Assembly (NCBI RefSeq): GCF_012395835.1
Contig: NZ_JAAZSQ010000014.1
Location: 1-64,000 of the forward strand
Direction: 5' to 3'
Source of the DNA: Arthrobacter mobilis
GTDB lineage: Bacteria; Actinomycetota; Actinomycetes; Actinomycetales; Micrococcaceae
Length of the DNA stretch: 64,000 nucleotides
Part shown: one piece after another, positions 1-8,689 of the stretch
Layout of the letters: every line of letters begins with the position of its first letter
How positions within the stretch are numbered: the stretch's first letter is position 1
Notes under the pieces: model-generated
Database searches by the model: none
The model's input: the letters and a program-made list of their open reading frames with translations, nothing else
Told to the model about the DNA's origin: nothing
Position numbers and translations under genes: made by a program

Positions 1-20
1 CCTGTCACAACCAGGTTGAT

Positions 21-527
21 TTATACCGCCGGACCTGGAGCACATTCCCGTTTCGGGGCGTAAGGGAGGTTCCGGCGGGTGAGGCCGCGGAGGGTGAGGA
101 ACAGGGCGGCCGAGCTGGCCAGGACCAGCGCCGCGGCGAAGGCCAGGGTCGCCGGGTCCTCGGCCAGCAGCGCGGGGATCCTCCGGCCGGGCGCCAGGGT
201 GGCGAACGCGAACGCGGTGGCCGTGCCGAGGTAGCTGCCGATCATGTTCCCGCGGTGGGCCGCGATGTTGCCCCGGATGGCGCTGATAAGGCCCAGGGTG
301 ACGGTCAGCAGGGTGAAGGCGGAGAGCCCGTGCAGCCAGCTGAAGCCGCCGTCGTGCGTAATCCAGAAACTCGAGATGCACACGTAGTACATCGCCCCGA
401 CCCAGGTGAAGCCGACGGCCTTGTGGACCGTGTCCTTGGCCCGGCGGAAGATGTTCAGCGGCCCCAGGACCAGCACGTAGCCGGCGGCGACGGCATGGGT
501 GGCGATCAGCCAGTTCCAGTGCTCCAT
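21..527 (-). CDS. DUF2306-type integral membrane protein
   Basis: A 168-residue protein with about four hydrophobic helices. It has the His-rich pattern of the DUF2306 family (HAVAAGYVLVLGPLN near the N-terminus, then HKAVGFTW and HRGNMIGSY). No reaction is established for this family; some members are thought to bind haem or to work in membrane redox, so the role here is unknown. The ATG lies 6 nt after a TATCCT -10-like hexamer (534-539, minus strand), so the transcript may be leaderless. It is divergent from a MerR-type regulator, and the shared spacer carries two inverted repeats with GGATAG/CTATCC ends. It is therefore the likely target of that regulator. Confidence 0.85.
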   Translation of the reverse strand: MEHWNWLIATHAVAAGYVLVLGPLNIFRRAKDTVHKAVGFTWVGAMYYVCISSFWITHDGGFSWLHGLSAFTLLTVTLGLISAIRGNIAAHRGNMIGSYLGTATAFAFATLAPGRRIPALLAEDPATLAFAAALVLASSAALFLTLRGLTRRNLPYAPKRECAPGPAV

Positions 528-533
528 GGGTTT

Positions 534-593
534 AGGATAGTTCCACTATCCTGTTGGCGCATTTATGGATAGCTGCCCGCCCGGCAGCTATCC
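534..593. promoter_or_regulatory. Divergent promoter with two GGATAG/CTATCC inverted repeats
   Basis: Two inverted repeats occupy the spacer between the DUF2306 gene and the MerR gene. One is GGATAG-N5-CTATCC at 535-551. The other has 11-nt arms (567-577 and 583-593) that begin and end with the same hexamers. The first overlaps the -10 box of the membrane-protein gene. Shared half-sites in a divergent spacer are what an autoregulating MerR-type protein would bind; this role is inferred. Confidence 0.6.
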
Positions 594-608
594 GGTCAGG
601 GGCACGCG

Positions 609-1238
609 ATGCAGCTGAAGGAACTGGGCCTGCGCAGCGGGGTGAGTACCGCCAGCATCAAGTTCTACCTGCGCGAAGGCCTGCTGCCGCGCGGCCGGAC
701 CATGGACTCCTCCCGCGCGGAGTACACGCAGGCGCACCTGCGGCGGCTGGAGCTGATCAAGGGGCTGCGCACGGTGGTGGGGCTGGGGCTGGACCGGATC
801 AAGGCCGTCACCGCCGCCATCGACGACGGGCAGCTGGGCGACGTCGAACTGATGGGCAGGGTCCAGGCCATGGTCCTCGGCCTGGCCGAGGACCCGGTGC
901 CGGACCATCCGCTGACCGCCGGGCTGGTCGGCAGCGGGCGCTGGGTGGATGCGCCCTCGCAGGCGCGGAACTCGCTGAACCAGCTGCTGCACCGGATGGA
1001 CGATCTGGGTGTTCCCGCCCGCGCCGAGGTCCTGGCCGCCTATGCCGACGCCGTGGACCAGGTCGCGGCGCTGGACCTTGCCAGCGCGGAGCAGGCCGGC
1101 AGCCGGGACGAGCTGGTGCTGGCCGTGGCCGTGGGCACCCACCTGTACAGCCAGCTGCTGCTGAAGATGCTCGCCGTGGCCCAGGCCTCCCGGGCCATGC
1201 GCCCCGGCGGCCGGGGACGCGGCCAGGGAGCGCCCTAG
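609..1238 (+). CDS. MerR-family transcriptional regulator
   Basis: A 209-residue protein whose N-terminal winged helix follows the MerR pattern: MQLKELGLRSGVSTASIKFY, then REGLLPRGR and a helix ending LRRLELIKGLR. The remaining 130 or so residues are a helical effector region with no Cys cluster typical of metal sensors, so a small organic ligand or a protein signal is more likely. The ATG follows an AGGGG-like ribosome site. Divergent from the DUF2306 membrane gene, it probably controls that gene and itself through the paired inverted repeats in the spacer. Confidence 0.9.
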   Translation: MQLKELGLRSGVSTASIKFYLREGLLPRGRTMDSSRAEYTQAHLRRLELIKGLRTVVGLGLDRIKAVTAAIDDGQLGDVELMGRVQAMVLGLAEDPVPDHPLTAGLVGSGRWVDAPSQARNSLNQLLHRMDDLGVPARAEVLAAYADAVDQVAALDLASAEQAGSRDELVLAVAVGTHLYSQLLLKMLAVAQASRAMRPGGRGRGQGAP

Positions 1239-1297
1239 AGTGGGGCGCGAGGGACCCGGTGTGGCGGCGGAGCCGACACTGCGGGAGCACCCCAATC

Positions 1298-2368
1298 TTA
1301 GAAGACGGCCCGCACCCACCGGATCCGGGCTGCGGCCAGCGAGACGGCGAACGAGCCGGCGGTGGCCAGCACGAATTTGAGCGCCACCAGCCCGAACGTC
1401 GGGGTCTGGGCGGGGAACACCGCGACGGTCAGCCACAGCAGGATCAGGTAGTGGCACAGGAACACCCCGAAGGAGGCGTTGGACAGCGCGGCCAGGCCCC
1501 GGCCCAGCCGCGGCCCCGGCTGCCAGCCGCGCAGCCGGTGGAAGGCCCAGGCGAAGATGGCCGCCGCAGCCGCCGCCACGCCGAGCCCGATGTAGCTGGA
1601 GGGGGTCACGATGTTGAGCAGGGCCAGCTGGTCGCGGTTGATCCAGTGCCAGATATTGAACACGGACAGGACGACGGCGGCGGCTCCGGCCGCCGCTGCG
1701 GCACGGTCGGGCAGGCGTACCTGGGTGAGCACCCAGCCGGCCATGAAGTAGCCCAGGTAGGGGATCCACTGCGTCAGGGCGTTCCAGGCGAAGCGCCAGT
1801 CCCCGCCGGAAGCGATGCTCCAGGCCTGCCCGGCGAAGACCAGCAGCAGCAGCAGCTGCACCGCCGCCGTCGCCAGTCCCGCGCGGCGCAGGCCGCCGGA
1901 ATGCAGGAACCTGGCCAGCGGCGGCGCCACCAGGTACAGCCCGAGGATGAGCCACAGGAAGTACAGGTGCGGAACCAGCCGGGTGTTGAACACCTCGGCG
2001 AGCAGCTGGCCGCCGGCCAGGCCGCGCCCGGGCACCAGGACCTGGACGGCGGCGATGTAGACCAGGTGCCAGACCACCAGCGCCGGCAGCAGGCGCACGG
2101 CGCGCCGCCGGTAGAACCCGGCCGGTCCGGACAGGTGGGCCCCCGGCGTGAGCGTCAGCGCCCCGGAGATCATCACGAAGACCGGCACCACCCAGATGAA
2201 TCCGATGTCGATCACCGCGGCCGCCAGCCAGCCCCCGCTCCCGCGCGCCTGCTCGTTGCCGGCCAGCTGGCCGAACGCATGGATCGCGACGACGCCGGCA
2301 ATGCTCACGATCCGCAGCAGATCGAGGGCGTAATTGCGCGGTTTCCTGAGGGGCATTGCGGCGGTCAT
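1298..2368 (-). CDS. Acyltransferase-3 family membrane protein
   Basis: A 356-residue multi-helix membrane protein of the acyltransferase 3 family, which O-acylates surface sugars, peptidoglycan or lipids. The first helix carries the family pattern (DLLRIVSIAGVVAIHAF), with the conserved His of the catalytic region. Then come PVFVMISGALTL and the RRAVRLLPALVVW segment typical of helices 2-3, with about ten helices in all. A near-C-terminal NASFGVFLCHYLILLW matches the last conserved block. It lies shortly downstream of inositol-phosphate synthase on the same strand but beyond a strong terminator, so it probably has its own promoter. The substrate cannot be told from sequence; modification of the glycan made by the neighbouring operon is only a possibility. 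Confidence 0.88.
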   Translation of the reverse strand: MTAAMPLRKPRNYALDLLRIVSIAGVVAIHAFGQLAGNEQARGSGGWLAAAVIDIGFIWVVPVFVMISGALTLTPGAHLSGPAGFYRRRAVRLLPALVVWHLVYIAAVQVLVPGRGLAGGQLLAEVFNTRLVPHLYFLWLILGLYLVAPPLARFLHSGGLRRAGLATAAVQLLLLLVFAGQAWSIASGGDWRFAWNALTQWIPYLGYFMAGWVLTQVRLPDRAAAAAGAAAVVLSVFNIWHWINRDQLALLNIVTPSSYIGLGVAAAAAAIFAWAFHRLRGWQPGPRLGRGLAALSNASFGVFLCHYLILLWLTVAVFPAQTPTFGLVALKFVLATAGSFAVSLAAARIRWVRAVF

Positions 2369-2442
2369 GGTGCGGAAGGCAGGCAGGGTCCAGGGGCAGG
2401 GGGGAAGGAATGGCTGCGGCGGCTGCCGGAGCCGGGCAAAAG

Positions 2443-2477
2443 CAGAGGCCCCCGAAGGGTTACCCCGGGGGCCTCTG
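2443..2477 (-). terminator. Intrinsic terminator after inositol-phosphate synthase
   Basis: A perfect 11-bp stem (2443-2453 with 2467-2477, CAGAGGCCCCC arms) is followed on the minus strand by CTTTTG. It sits 15 nt past the stop codon of the inositol-phosphate synthase gene and separates it from the acyltransferase gene. Confidence 0.85.
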
Positions 2478-2491
2478 GAGGCCGCGATGCG

Positions 2492-3577
2492 TCAGCGGTC
2501 GATGTCGCCGCGGATGAAGGCTTCGACCTTCTCATGCGCGACGTCGTCGCTGTACTGCTCCGGCGGGGACTTCATGAAGTAGCTGGAGGCCGACAGGATC
2601 GGGCCGCCGATGCCGCGGTCCAGGGCGATCTTGGCCGCGCGCACCGCGTCGATGATGACGCCGGCGGAGTTGGGGGAGTCCCAGACCTCGAGCTTGTACT
2701 CCAGCGCCACCGGGGCGTCGCCGAAGTTGCGGCCCTCCAGGCGCACGAAGGCCCACTTGCGGTCATCGAGCCAGGACACGTAGTCCGACGGGCCGATGTG
2801 CACGTCCCCGGCCCCCAGGTCGGCCGAGGTGTTGGAGGTGACCGCCTGGGTCTTGGAGATCTTCTTGGACTCCAGGCGCTCGCGCTCGAGCATGTTCTTG
2901 AAGTCCATGTTCCCGCCGACGTTCAGCTGGTAGGTGCGGTCCAGGATCACGCCGCGGTCCTCGAACAGCTTGGCCATCACGCGGTGGGTGATGGTGGCGC
3001 CGATCTGGCTCTTGATGTCGTCACCGACAATCGGCACGCCGGCGGCGGTGAACTTGTCGGCCCACTCCTGGGTGCCGGCGATGAAGACCGGCAGCGCGTT
3101 CACGAAGGCCACGCCGGCGTCGATGGCGCACTGGGCGTAGTACTTGGCCGCTTCCTCGGAACCGACCGGCAGGTAGCAGACCATGACGTCCGCCCGGGCG
3201 TCCTTCAGGGCCGCGACGACGTCGACCGGCTCCTCCGGGGCCTCGATGATGGTTTCGCGGTAGTACTTGCCCAGGCCGTCCAGGGTGTGGCCGCGCTGGA
3301 CCTTCACACCGGTGGCGGGCACGTCGGCGATCTTGATGGTGTTGTTTTCGCTGGCACCGATGGCATCGGCCAGATCCAGCCCCACCTTCTTGCTGTCCAC
3401 GTCGAACGCGGCCACGAACTGCACGTCGTTGACGTGGTACTTGCCGAACTCGACGTGCATGAGGCCGGGGATGGTCGACTGCGGATCCGCGTCCCGGTAG
3501 TAATGGACGCCCTGGACCAGGGACGCGGCACAATTGCCGACGCCGACGATCGCGACCCGGATTGGGTTCTCTGCCAC
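2492..3577 (-). CDS. ino1: Inositol-3-phosphate synthase
   Basis: A 361-residue enzyme converting glucose-6-phosphate to 1L-myo-inositol-1-phosphate with NAD, the first step towards phosphatidylinositol and mycothiol in actinobacteria. The N-terminal Rossmann motif is [18 protein letters not shown]. Further family blocks are visible: [41 protein letters not shown] and [12 protein letters not shown]. Length matches the short actinobacterial Ino1 (about 360) rather than the eukaryotic form. The start is a GTG with GAAGGAGA (3581-3588) just upstream, and a TAGAAT -10 lies at 3635-3640 on the minus strand. A terminator follows the stop, so it looks monocistronic. Confidence 0.97.
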   Translation of the reverse strand: MAENPIRVAIVGVGNCAASLVQGVHYYRDADPQSTIPGLMHVEFGKYHVNDVQFVAAFDVDSKKVGLDLADAIGASENNTIKIADVPATGVKVQRGHTLDGLGKYYRETIIEAPEEPVDVVAALKDARADVMVCYLPVGSEEAAKYYAQCAIDAGVAFVNALPVFIAGTQEWADKFTAAGVPIVGDDIKSQIGATITHRVMAKLFEDRGVILDRTYQLNVGGNMDFKNMLERERLESKKISKTQAVTSNTSADLGAGDVHIGPSDYVSWLDDRKWAFVRLEGRNFGDAPVALEYKLEVWDSPNSAGVIIDAVRAAKIALDRGIGGPILSASSYFMKSPPEQYSDDVAHEKVEAFIRGDIDR

Positions 3578-3580
3578 GGT

Positions 3581-3640
3581 TCTCCTTCAAAAAAACGCTG
3601 CGCTGGGGCCACGTCTGGACCACGCGGCCTGTTTATTCTA
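3581..3640 (-). promoter_or_regulatory. Promoter and ribosome site of ino1
   Basis: On the minus strand TAGAAT (3635-3640) resembles a -10 box, and GAAGGAGA (3581-3588) precedes the GTG start by 3 nt. The leader between them contains a run of seven T residues. I cannot identify the -35 element. Confidence 0.5.
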
Positions 3641-3683
3641 CCGGTTAGCGCAAAGTGCCCTGCACAGGGGCAGGAGCAAGGCC

Positions 3684-3977
3684 TCAGCCGTTCATCGGCC
3701 CTTCGGCCCTGACATGCTCGGCACCCGGGCCCGTGACGTCCACCGTGCAGCGGACGACGAGCTTGTCGTGCCCGGTTTCGCCGCCGTCGATCAGGGTGTC
3801 CGCCTCGGACACCAGCGTGTATTCCGCCGTCTCTTCACGGATCCGCAGTCCCTTGGCGGCCGCGGTCTCCGCGGCATTGCGCAGCGCGGCGGCCTTCAGG
3901 TCCGCAACGTACGCGGCATCGTCTTCGCGGGCGGGATCGCCGAAGGCCCAGCCGAACAGTGTGGCATTCCTGGTCAT
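3684..3977 (-). CDS. Hypothetical protein, 97 aa
   Basis: A small acidic soluble protein (begins MTRNATLFGWAFGDPAR, with an Ala/Glu-rich helix and a beta-rich tail). I recognise no family. The ATG lies 7 nt after TAAACT (3985-3990, minus strand), consistent with a leaderless start and supporting that the ORF is real. It lies between the surface-glycan operon and ino1, both on the same strand, 30 nt past the end of the DUF6716-like gene. No signal peptide or membrane segment. Confidence 0.6.
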   Translation of the reverse strand: MTRNATLFGWAFGDPAREDDAAYVADLKAAALRNAAETAAAKGLRIREETAEYTLVSEADTLIDGGETGHDKLVVRCTVDVTGPGAEHVRAEGPMNG

Positions 3978-4007
3978 GGCCGCCAGTTTAGCCGCACGCG
4001 CCCGCCG

Positions 4008-5204
4008 CTACCGGCGCAGCTGGAGCGCGAGCCGCAGCGCCGGCGCCGGCAGCAGGGTGCGCAGCCGCTGCCGCAGCCGCCGGCGCTGCGCCTCGGCCAC
4101 CCGGCCCGCCCCCGTGGCCAGCCGGCCGGCCCGTGCCCGGGCGGCGTAGAAGGCCAGCAGTTCGGCCAGCGGGGTGTCCTGCCGGTGGAAGTAGTTCTCC
4201 CGCAGCCAGCCCTGCTCCGGGTGGAAGAAGCGGCCGGCCCTCAGGTCCTCGAGCGTGCCGAGCAGGCCGGAGCCGTCGAAGACCGCGTTCAGCATCTGCT
4301 CGGAGACGCCGAAGTCGGCCAGGACCAGCACCGGCAGTCCGGCGTCGACAGCCTCCAGCGCCGCGGTGGAGCTGACGGTGGCCAGCGCGGTGCCGGGGAC
4401 CAGCTGTTCCGCCATGGACCCGGTGCAGAATTCGAGTTCGTGGCCGGCGGCGGCGCGGGTTTCCACCAACTGCTCCCAGAGGTCGTCGTACGGGTACCGC
4501 TCGCGGTGGGTCTGCGGCTCGCCGGCCCACGCCCGGAGCTTGACCCGGACGGTCAGCCCGGAGCGGCGCGAGAGCGCGGCCAGGGCCTGCAGGATCGCCA
4601 CCCGTTCCGCGCGTTCGACCGGCACCTTGGCCTGCGGGGCGAAGACCACCGTCCGCAGCGGGGCGTCCACCGGTTCGGGCACCGGGGCCGAGCGCAGGAA
4701 CGGCAGCCGGCTCACCAGGATCTGCTGCTCCTGCTGCAGCGACTCCGCCAGGTCGCTGAACGCGCGGCATTCGGCGTGGCTGTGGGTAATGAACGCATCG
4801 CCGAGGGCGCGGAAGCGCAGGGCCTTGCCGGTGGCCGGCAGGGCGACGCCGGGCAGGGCCGACACCAGCGCCGGGCGCGGACTGAGCCGGGCCGCATGCA
4901 GGAAGATTTCCTCGGCCACGGGGCCGGTGGCGGCGGCCAGCACGACGTCGGCCCCGGCCAGCACGCCGGCCAGCGCGCCGGCGGGCAGCACCGGGACCGG
5001 CCGGCCGTCCTGGAAGGTTCCGGCCGTGGCCGCGGCGAGCTGGGCGGGGGTGGGCTGCAGGGGCGAGCGGACCAGCAGGACGCGGCGCTCCCACCCGGGC
5101 CCGAGGGACTGCAGCGTGGCGCAGGCGAACTTCAGGTAGGAGTCGCTGTCGGCGACGGCGATGATCCGGTAGCGGCCGGCCGGGCCCGGGGCAGAACCGG
5201 TCAT
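4008..5204 (-). CDS. DUF6716-like putative glycosyltransferase, last gene of the nonulosonate operon
   Basis: A 398-residue soluble protein with a Rossmann-like N-terminus (YRIIAVADSDSYLKFACATL). It has a GT-B-like body: a middle segment around PLRTVVFAPQAKVP and a C-terminal nucleotide-sugar-like region (SSTAALEAVDAGLPVLVLADF). It resembles the actinobacterial DUF6716 family of putative glycosyltransferases, which is recognised from sequence only and has no known reaction. The ATG overlaps the TGA of the upstream gene (ATGA, 5201-5204), so translation is coupled. Its place in an operon with NeuA/NeuB-type functions suggests transfer of a nonulosonate or of the linkage sugar. An in-frame upstream extension to 5288 lies inside the previous gene and is not used here. 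Confidence 0.82.
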   Translation of the reverse strand: MTGSAPGPAGRYRIIAVADSDSYLKFACATLQSLGPGWERRVLLVRSPLQPTPAQLAAATAGTFQDGRPVPVLPAGALAGVLAGADVVLAAATGPVAEEIFLHAARLSPRPALVSALPGVALPATGKALRFRALGDAFITHSHAECRAFSDLAESLQQEQQILVSRLPFLRSAPVPEPVDAPLRTVVFAPQAKVPVERAERVAILQALAALSRRSGLTVRVKLRAWAGEPQTHRERYPYDDLWEQLVETRAAAGHELEFCTGSMAEQLVPGTALATVSSTAALEAVDAGLPVLVLADFGVSEQMLNAVFDGSGLLGTLEDLRAGRFFHPEQGWLRENYFHRQDTPLAELLAFYAARARAGRLATGAGRVAEAQRRRLRQRLRTLLPAPALRLALQLRR

Positions 5205-6310
5205 GGCCGGCCCGGCTGCCCGGCGGCGGCTTCGTCCAGGCAGCTGCCCAGGTGCCGGCGCAGCTCGGCCGAGGCCTGCGGGGTCCACCAGTGCCCGGGC
5301 ACGTCGTGGCCGCGCAGGCGGACGCCGTCCGGAGCCAGGACCAGCCGCAGGGAGGCCAGCACGGTGGAGGGCAGGCTACGGACCACCTGGCCCGGCTGCA
5401 GCCCGCGCAGCCGCATTTCCACCGGGACGGTGTGCTCGTTGACGCGGATCAGCGGGTGGGCGGCCAGAGCCTCGAGGAGCTGCGGGGTTTCACGGCGGTG
5501 CGGGAAATAGCTGACCGGGCCGTCCTCGGTCAGGGACCGGACCCACTCGATGTACGGTCCGGGGTGGATCAGCCCGTCCGCCGGCATGGCCGAGCCGACC
5601 AGCACCGTGGGCTCGCGGATGATTTCGGTGACCGGCCGGGTGCCCAGCCATTCGAAGCGGTGCCGCTCCAGCTTCCCGCCCAGGGCGCGGAAGCGGCGTT
5701 CGACGGCGTCGGGCACGGGCAGCGCGGTGACGACCAGCAGCCGGCCCTGGCGGGCCAGCCGGCGCAGCCGGTGCCAGCTGGCCAGCCCCAGCATCCGGCG
5801 GGGAGCGGTCGCCCGGCTGCGCGGGCGGGTGAGCGCGGCGGGCCTGTCCTGCACCAACGTGGCGAGCAGTTTCAGGCTGGCCAGCCCGTCATCGAGCAGC
5901 ACCAGTTCGTCCGCGTCCAGGCCGCGCAGCAGCCCGGCCTGGACCTGGCCGGAATAGGCGTCGCCGGCAACCCAGCGGTCCGGCCGCCCGGGCGGGGCCG
6001 CGGCTGTTTCCTGGGCAGGGCCGGCGGGCGGATCCTCGATGGTCAGCCCGGCCGGGGCCTGGTCCCGGAGCAGGGCCACGGTGCCGGCCATGCCGGCGCC
6101 GGCGCGCGGGCGGACCACCGTCTGCCGGCCCAGCAGGCCGGCGCTGTGTGCCTCGACGGCGCTGAGCAGCTGCAGCGGGGACTCGGCCCAGACCTCGGCC
6201 CGGCCGGACCGGGGCCGCAGGACCTCCGCCGGTCCGTGCCCGGGAACCCGGCGTGTCCGGGCCGCGGGCTGCGGGGCCGGCAGGGCCGGGAAGGAGTACA
6301 TGGCGGCCAC
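5201..6310 (-). CDS. Hypothetical protein with SPLQLL-type N-terminus, nonulosonate operon
   Basis: A 369-residue protein of no firmly recognised family. Near residue 42 it has WAESPLQLLSAVEA, similar to the xSPLQLL strand-helix that opens several sialyltransferase-like GT-B proteins. A later VVTALPVPDAVERRF and a C-terminal VRSLPSTVLASLRLVL (an S-x-S/T motif after the HTVPVEMR segment) also recall polysialyltransferase-like folds. The GTG at 6310 is 3 nt from the stop of the polysialyltransferase-like gene; an in-frame ATG at 6301 is an alternative start. It overlaps the next gene by 4 nt. A glycosyltransferase role is inferred from context and this weak motif. Confidence 0.78.
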   Translation of the reverse strand: MAAMYSFPALPAPQPAARTRRVPGHGPAEVLRPRSGRAEVWAESPLQLLSAVEAHSAGLLGRQTVVRPRAGAGMAGTVALLRDQAPAGLTIEDPPAGPAQETAAAPPGRPDRWVAGDAYSGQVQAGLLRGLDADELVLLDDGLASLKLLATLVQDRPAALTRPRSRATAPRRMLGLASWHRLRRLARQGRLLVVTALPVPDAVERRFRALGGKLERHRFEWLGTRPVTEIIREPTVLVGSAMPADGLIHPGPYIEWVRSLTEDGPVSYFPHRRETPQLLEALAAHPLIRVNEHTVPVEMRLRGLQPGQVVRSLPSTVLASLRLVLAPDGVRLRGHDVPGHWWTPQASAELRRHLGSCLDEAAAGQPGRP

Positions 6311-6313
6311 CGG

Positions 6314-7717
6314 CTATTTCCCGGCCGCCGCGATCATGCCCCGGGCGGCCGCGGCCCCGGCGCGCAGACCCGACCGGACGGTCCGCACGGTCCGGCGGGC
6401 GCGTCCCAGCCGCTGCAGCACGCCGGCAGGCACCGGCTGCGGGCCGGCACCGGGCAGCTGCAGGCTGGCCAGCCGGCGCCGCTTAAAGTAGCGCAGCTCC
6501 GCGGTGCCCTGGGCCCGGGCCAGGAACTGCTCGGCGGCCGGGCGCGCCTGCTGCAGGGTCTCCGGCTGCATGCAGTACGACACCGCCTCGACGAGCTCCT
6601 GCAGGCCGGCGCCCGGGCCGGCCGGCCCGGCGGAAACCGGCTGCCCGGCCGGTGCCGGGTAGCCGCGCTCCAGCACGGCGTCGATGATGGTCACCGGGAT
6701 GCGGTTGCTGTTCTGGTAGGGGCTCAGCCGCTCCAGCAGCATGCCGGTCCCGGCGGCGGCAGCCTCGAGGCCGAAGAGGTACTTGGCGGTCATCAGCGCC
6801 GTGGAAAAGGCGCCAAGCACCAGGGCAGGCTGCAGCCGGAGCATCACGACTTCGGCCGGAGTGCCGTCCTCGAGCACCGTCAGCCGCAGGCCGAGGCCGG
6901 CGGCGGCCGCCTGCAGGGAGCTCACCGCTGCGGGCCCGGCCGCGGGGTGGGGCTTGAAGACGCAGCGGCGCAGTCCGCGCGCGGCCACCTGTGCCAGCAT
7001 GCCGCGGTGCAGGTCCAGCTCCTCCTCGGCGGTGAGGATGCCGAGCCCGGCCAGGTACTGGCCGAGGACCAGGGCGGCGCCGCCGTCGTTCCCGCCGCCG
7101 GCACCCTCGCCGCCGCCGGGTGCGGCCGGCAGCGCCCGGGCCAGCGAGCGCATGCCGGCGGCCAGCGCCTGGGCCGGGACCGGCAGCAGGGCCGGGGCGT
7201 GCTCGCGCAGCAGCTGCGGGACCAGCCCGGGCACCAGGTCCACATAGAGCAGCGATTCCAGCCGCTGGGCGATCTCCAGCGGCAGCGGATTGCGGGTAGG
7301 CCCGTAGCTCATCAACCCGTCCGAGTGCACGCAGACGGCGGCGGTGGAAAAGATCCGGCACAACGCCACGGCGGGATTGACCTGGATGGACTCGACCCAC
7401 AGCCGCAGCGGGCCGTCGCCGAGCTGCCAGTGCGAGCGCAGCAGCTTTTCCCAGGTGCCCAGCTCGTCGGCCCGGGGATTGAACTGGCCGGGCCGGCGCG
7501 GCCAGAGCAGCCCGCCCAGGTCGACCACCCGGTCGAACCGGGCGGCGGCCTCGGCGAACCCGGGGGAGTCGTGGAACGGGTCGGCCAGTTCCGGCAGCAG
7601 GGCGTTGTTGGCCAGCACGAGGATGCGCTCGCCGCTGGCCGGCAGCCGGCCGGCGTCGATGGCCGCGGCCAGCGACAGGCACTGGTAGAGCGAGGAGACA
7701 GCGAACAGCTGCTTCAC
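6314..7717 (-). CDS. Alpha-2,8-polysialyltransferase-like protein
   Basis: A 467-residue protein resembling the bacterial polysialyltransferase (POLYST) family, which builds nonulosonate polymers from CMP-sugars. It opens with KQLFAVSSLYQCLSLAAAI. The middle has a CMP-binding-like FKPHPAAGP (family pattern KxHP), and the later LGAFSTALMTAKYLFGLE matches the S-T region preceding the acceptor site. The GTG at 7717 is chosen because AGGAG lies 7 nt upstream and because it overlaps the TGA of the glycosyltransferase gene (GTGA). A longer in-frame ORF to 8107 runs antisense-like through that gene and is not supported. Likely acts at the cytoplasmic face, polymerising or adding the CMP-activated sugar made by the fused NeuA-HAD-NeuB protein. 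Confidence 0.8.
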   Translation of the reverse strand: MKQLFAVSSLYQCLSLAAAIDAGRLPASGERILVLANNALLPELADPFHDSPGFAEAAARFDRVVDLGGLLWPRRPGQFNPRADELGTWEKLLRSHWQLGDGPLRLWVESIQVNPAVALCRIFSTAAVCVHSDGLMSYGPTRNPLPLEIAQRLESLLYVDLVPGLVPQLLREHAPALLPVPAQALAAGMRSLARALPAAPGGGEGAGGGNDGGAALVLGQYLAGLGILTAEEELDLHRGMLAQVAARGLRRCVFKPHPAAGPAAVSSLQAAAAGLGLRLTVLEDGTPAEVVMLRLQPALVLGAFSTALMTAKYLFGLEAAAAGTGMLLERLSPYQNSNRIPVTIIDAVLERGYPAPAGQPVSAGPAGPGAGLQELVEAVSYCMQPETLQQARPAAEQFLARAQGTAELRYFKRRRLASLQLPGAGPQPVPAGVLQRLGRARRTVRTVRSGLRAGAAAARGMIAAAGK

Positions 7718-8685
7718 AGGGTACTCCTGAGGACTTTGGTCAGTACTTTGCGCCGTTTGGGGTCCAGGTCCGCCAGGCCGGCGCGGGCGGCACCGGCGGG
7801 CAGGCCGGCCACCGTGTCGCGGATCCCGGAGCGCAGCTGCCGCCGCACGCCGCGGTCCATCCGGGACGAGCGGTCCACATGGTGGCAGGCGATGGCCAGG
7901 AACTGCCGGACCGCCTTGGGCCGGAAACGCTCCGCCTCCGGATCGGCCCCGACCAGGGTGAAGACCTCGCGGTAGCTGCGCAGGAAGTCCAGCTGGCGGC
8001 GGTCGAAGACCTGGCTGAGCGAGCCCGGCATGCCGCGGCGGTAGAAGGCACCCGGTGCGTCCACGACCGCGTAGGAGGAGGCCTTCAGGTGCAGCCGCCA
8101 GATCCACGGCCGGTCCTCGGCGGTCTGCAGCCCGTCCGGGAAGTGCAGCAGGCCCGCGTCGCGCAGGGCGCCGTCGAAGATCCCGAACGGGGCGTACGGG
8201 TAGTCCACCATGGTGGTGGCGTGCACCGGGCCGATGTCCGCGCGCGGATCGAGCGCCACGCCGTGCCGGGCCTGCGGGGCCCGGTGCACGGTGCGCACGC
8301 CGTCGGTGTGGCGGATGTGGTCGGTGCGCACGAAGTCCACGCCCAGCCGGTGGATTTCCGCGGTGAGCCGGGCCAGGTGGCCGGGGGCGTACCAGTCATC
8401 CGGGTCCAGGAAGGCGATGTACCGGCCGGTGGCCGCGTCCAGGCCCCGGTTGCGTGCAGCGGCCAGGCCGGCGGGCTGCTCGTTGCGCAGGATCTTCAGG
8501 CCCGGCAGCCGGCCGGCGTAGGCCGCCGCCAGCTCCCCGGTGCCGTCGGTGGAGCCGTCGTCGACGAGCAGGATTTCCATCACCGACGGGTCGTCGAACT
8601 GGCGGGTCAGGGAGGTCATCGAGTCGGCGATGAACGGTGCCTGGTCCCGGGCCGGGACGATGACGCTGATCAGCGGCCGGTGCAC
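7714..8685 (-). CDS. GT2-family glycosyltransferase
   Basis: A 323-residue GT-A enzyme: LISVIVPARDQAPFIADSM at the N-terminus, ILLVDDGSTDGTGELA (UDP-sugar binding), ARNRGLDAATGRYIAFLDPDDW with the DxD-like DPDD, then an EDRPWIWRL motif equivalent to the catalytic ED. No membrane segment. The GTG start is 4 nt after the TAG of the upstream fusion gene, and the stop overlaps the next start. It probably adds a neutral sugar to the nonulosonate polymer or to its lipid-linked primer; donor and acceptor cannot be read from sequence. Confidence 0.93.
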   Translation of the reverse strand: MHRPLISVIVPARDQAPFIADSMTSLTRQFDDPSVMEILLVDDGSTDGTGELAAAYAGRLPGLKILRNEQPAGLAAARNRGLDAATGRYIAFLDPDDWYAPGHLARLTAEIHRLGVDFVRTDHIRHTDGVRTVHRAPQARHGVALDPRADIGPVHATTMVDYPYAPFGIFDGALRDAGLLHFPDGLQTAEDRPWIWRLHLKASSYAVVDAPGAFYRRGMPGSLSQVFDRRQLDFLRSYREVFTLVGADPEAERFRPKAVRQFLAIACHHVDRSSRMDRGVRRQLRSGIRDTVAGLPAGAARAGLADLDPKRRKVLTKVLRSTL

Positions 8686-8689
8686 TGTG

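Noticed and set aside
554-3712. Very long plus-strand frame opposite acyltransferase and ino1
   Set aside because: Gly/Arg/Pro-rich shadow frame with no family, antisense to two clear genes.
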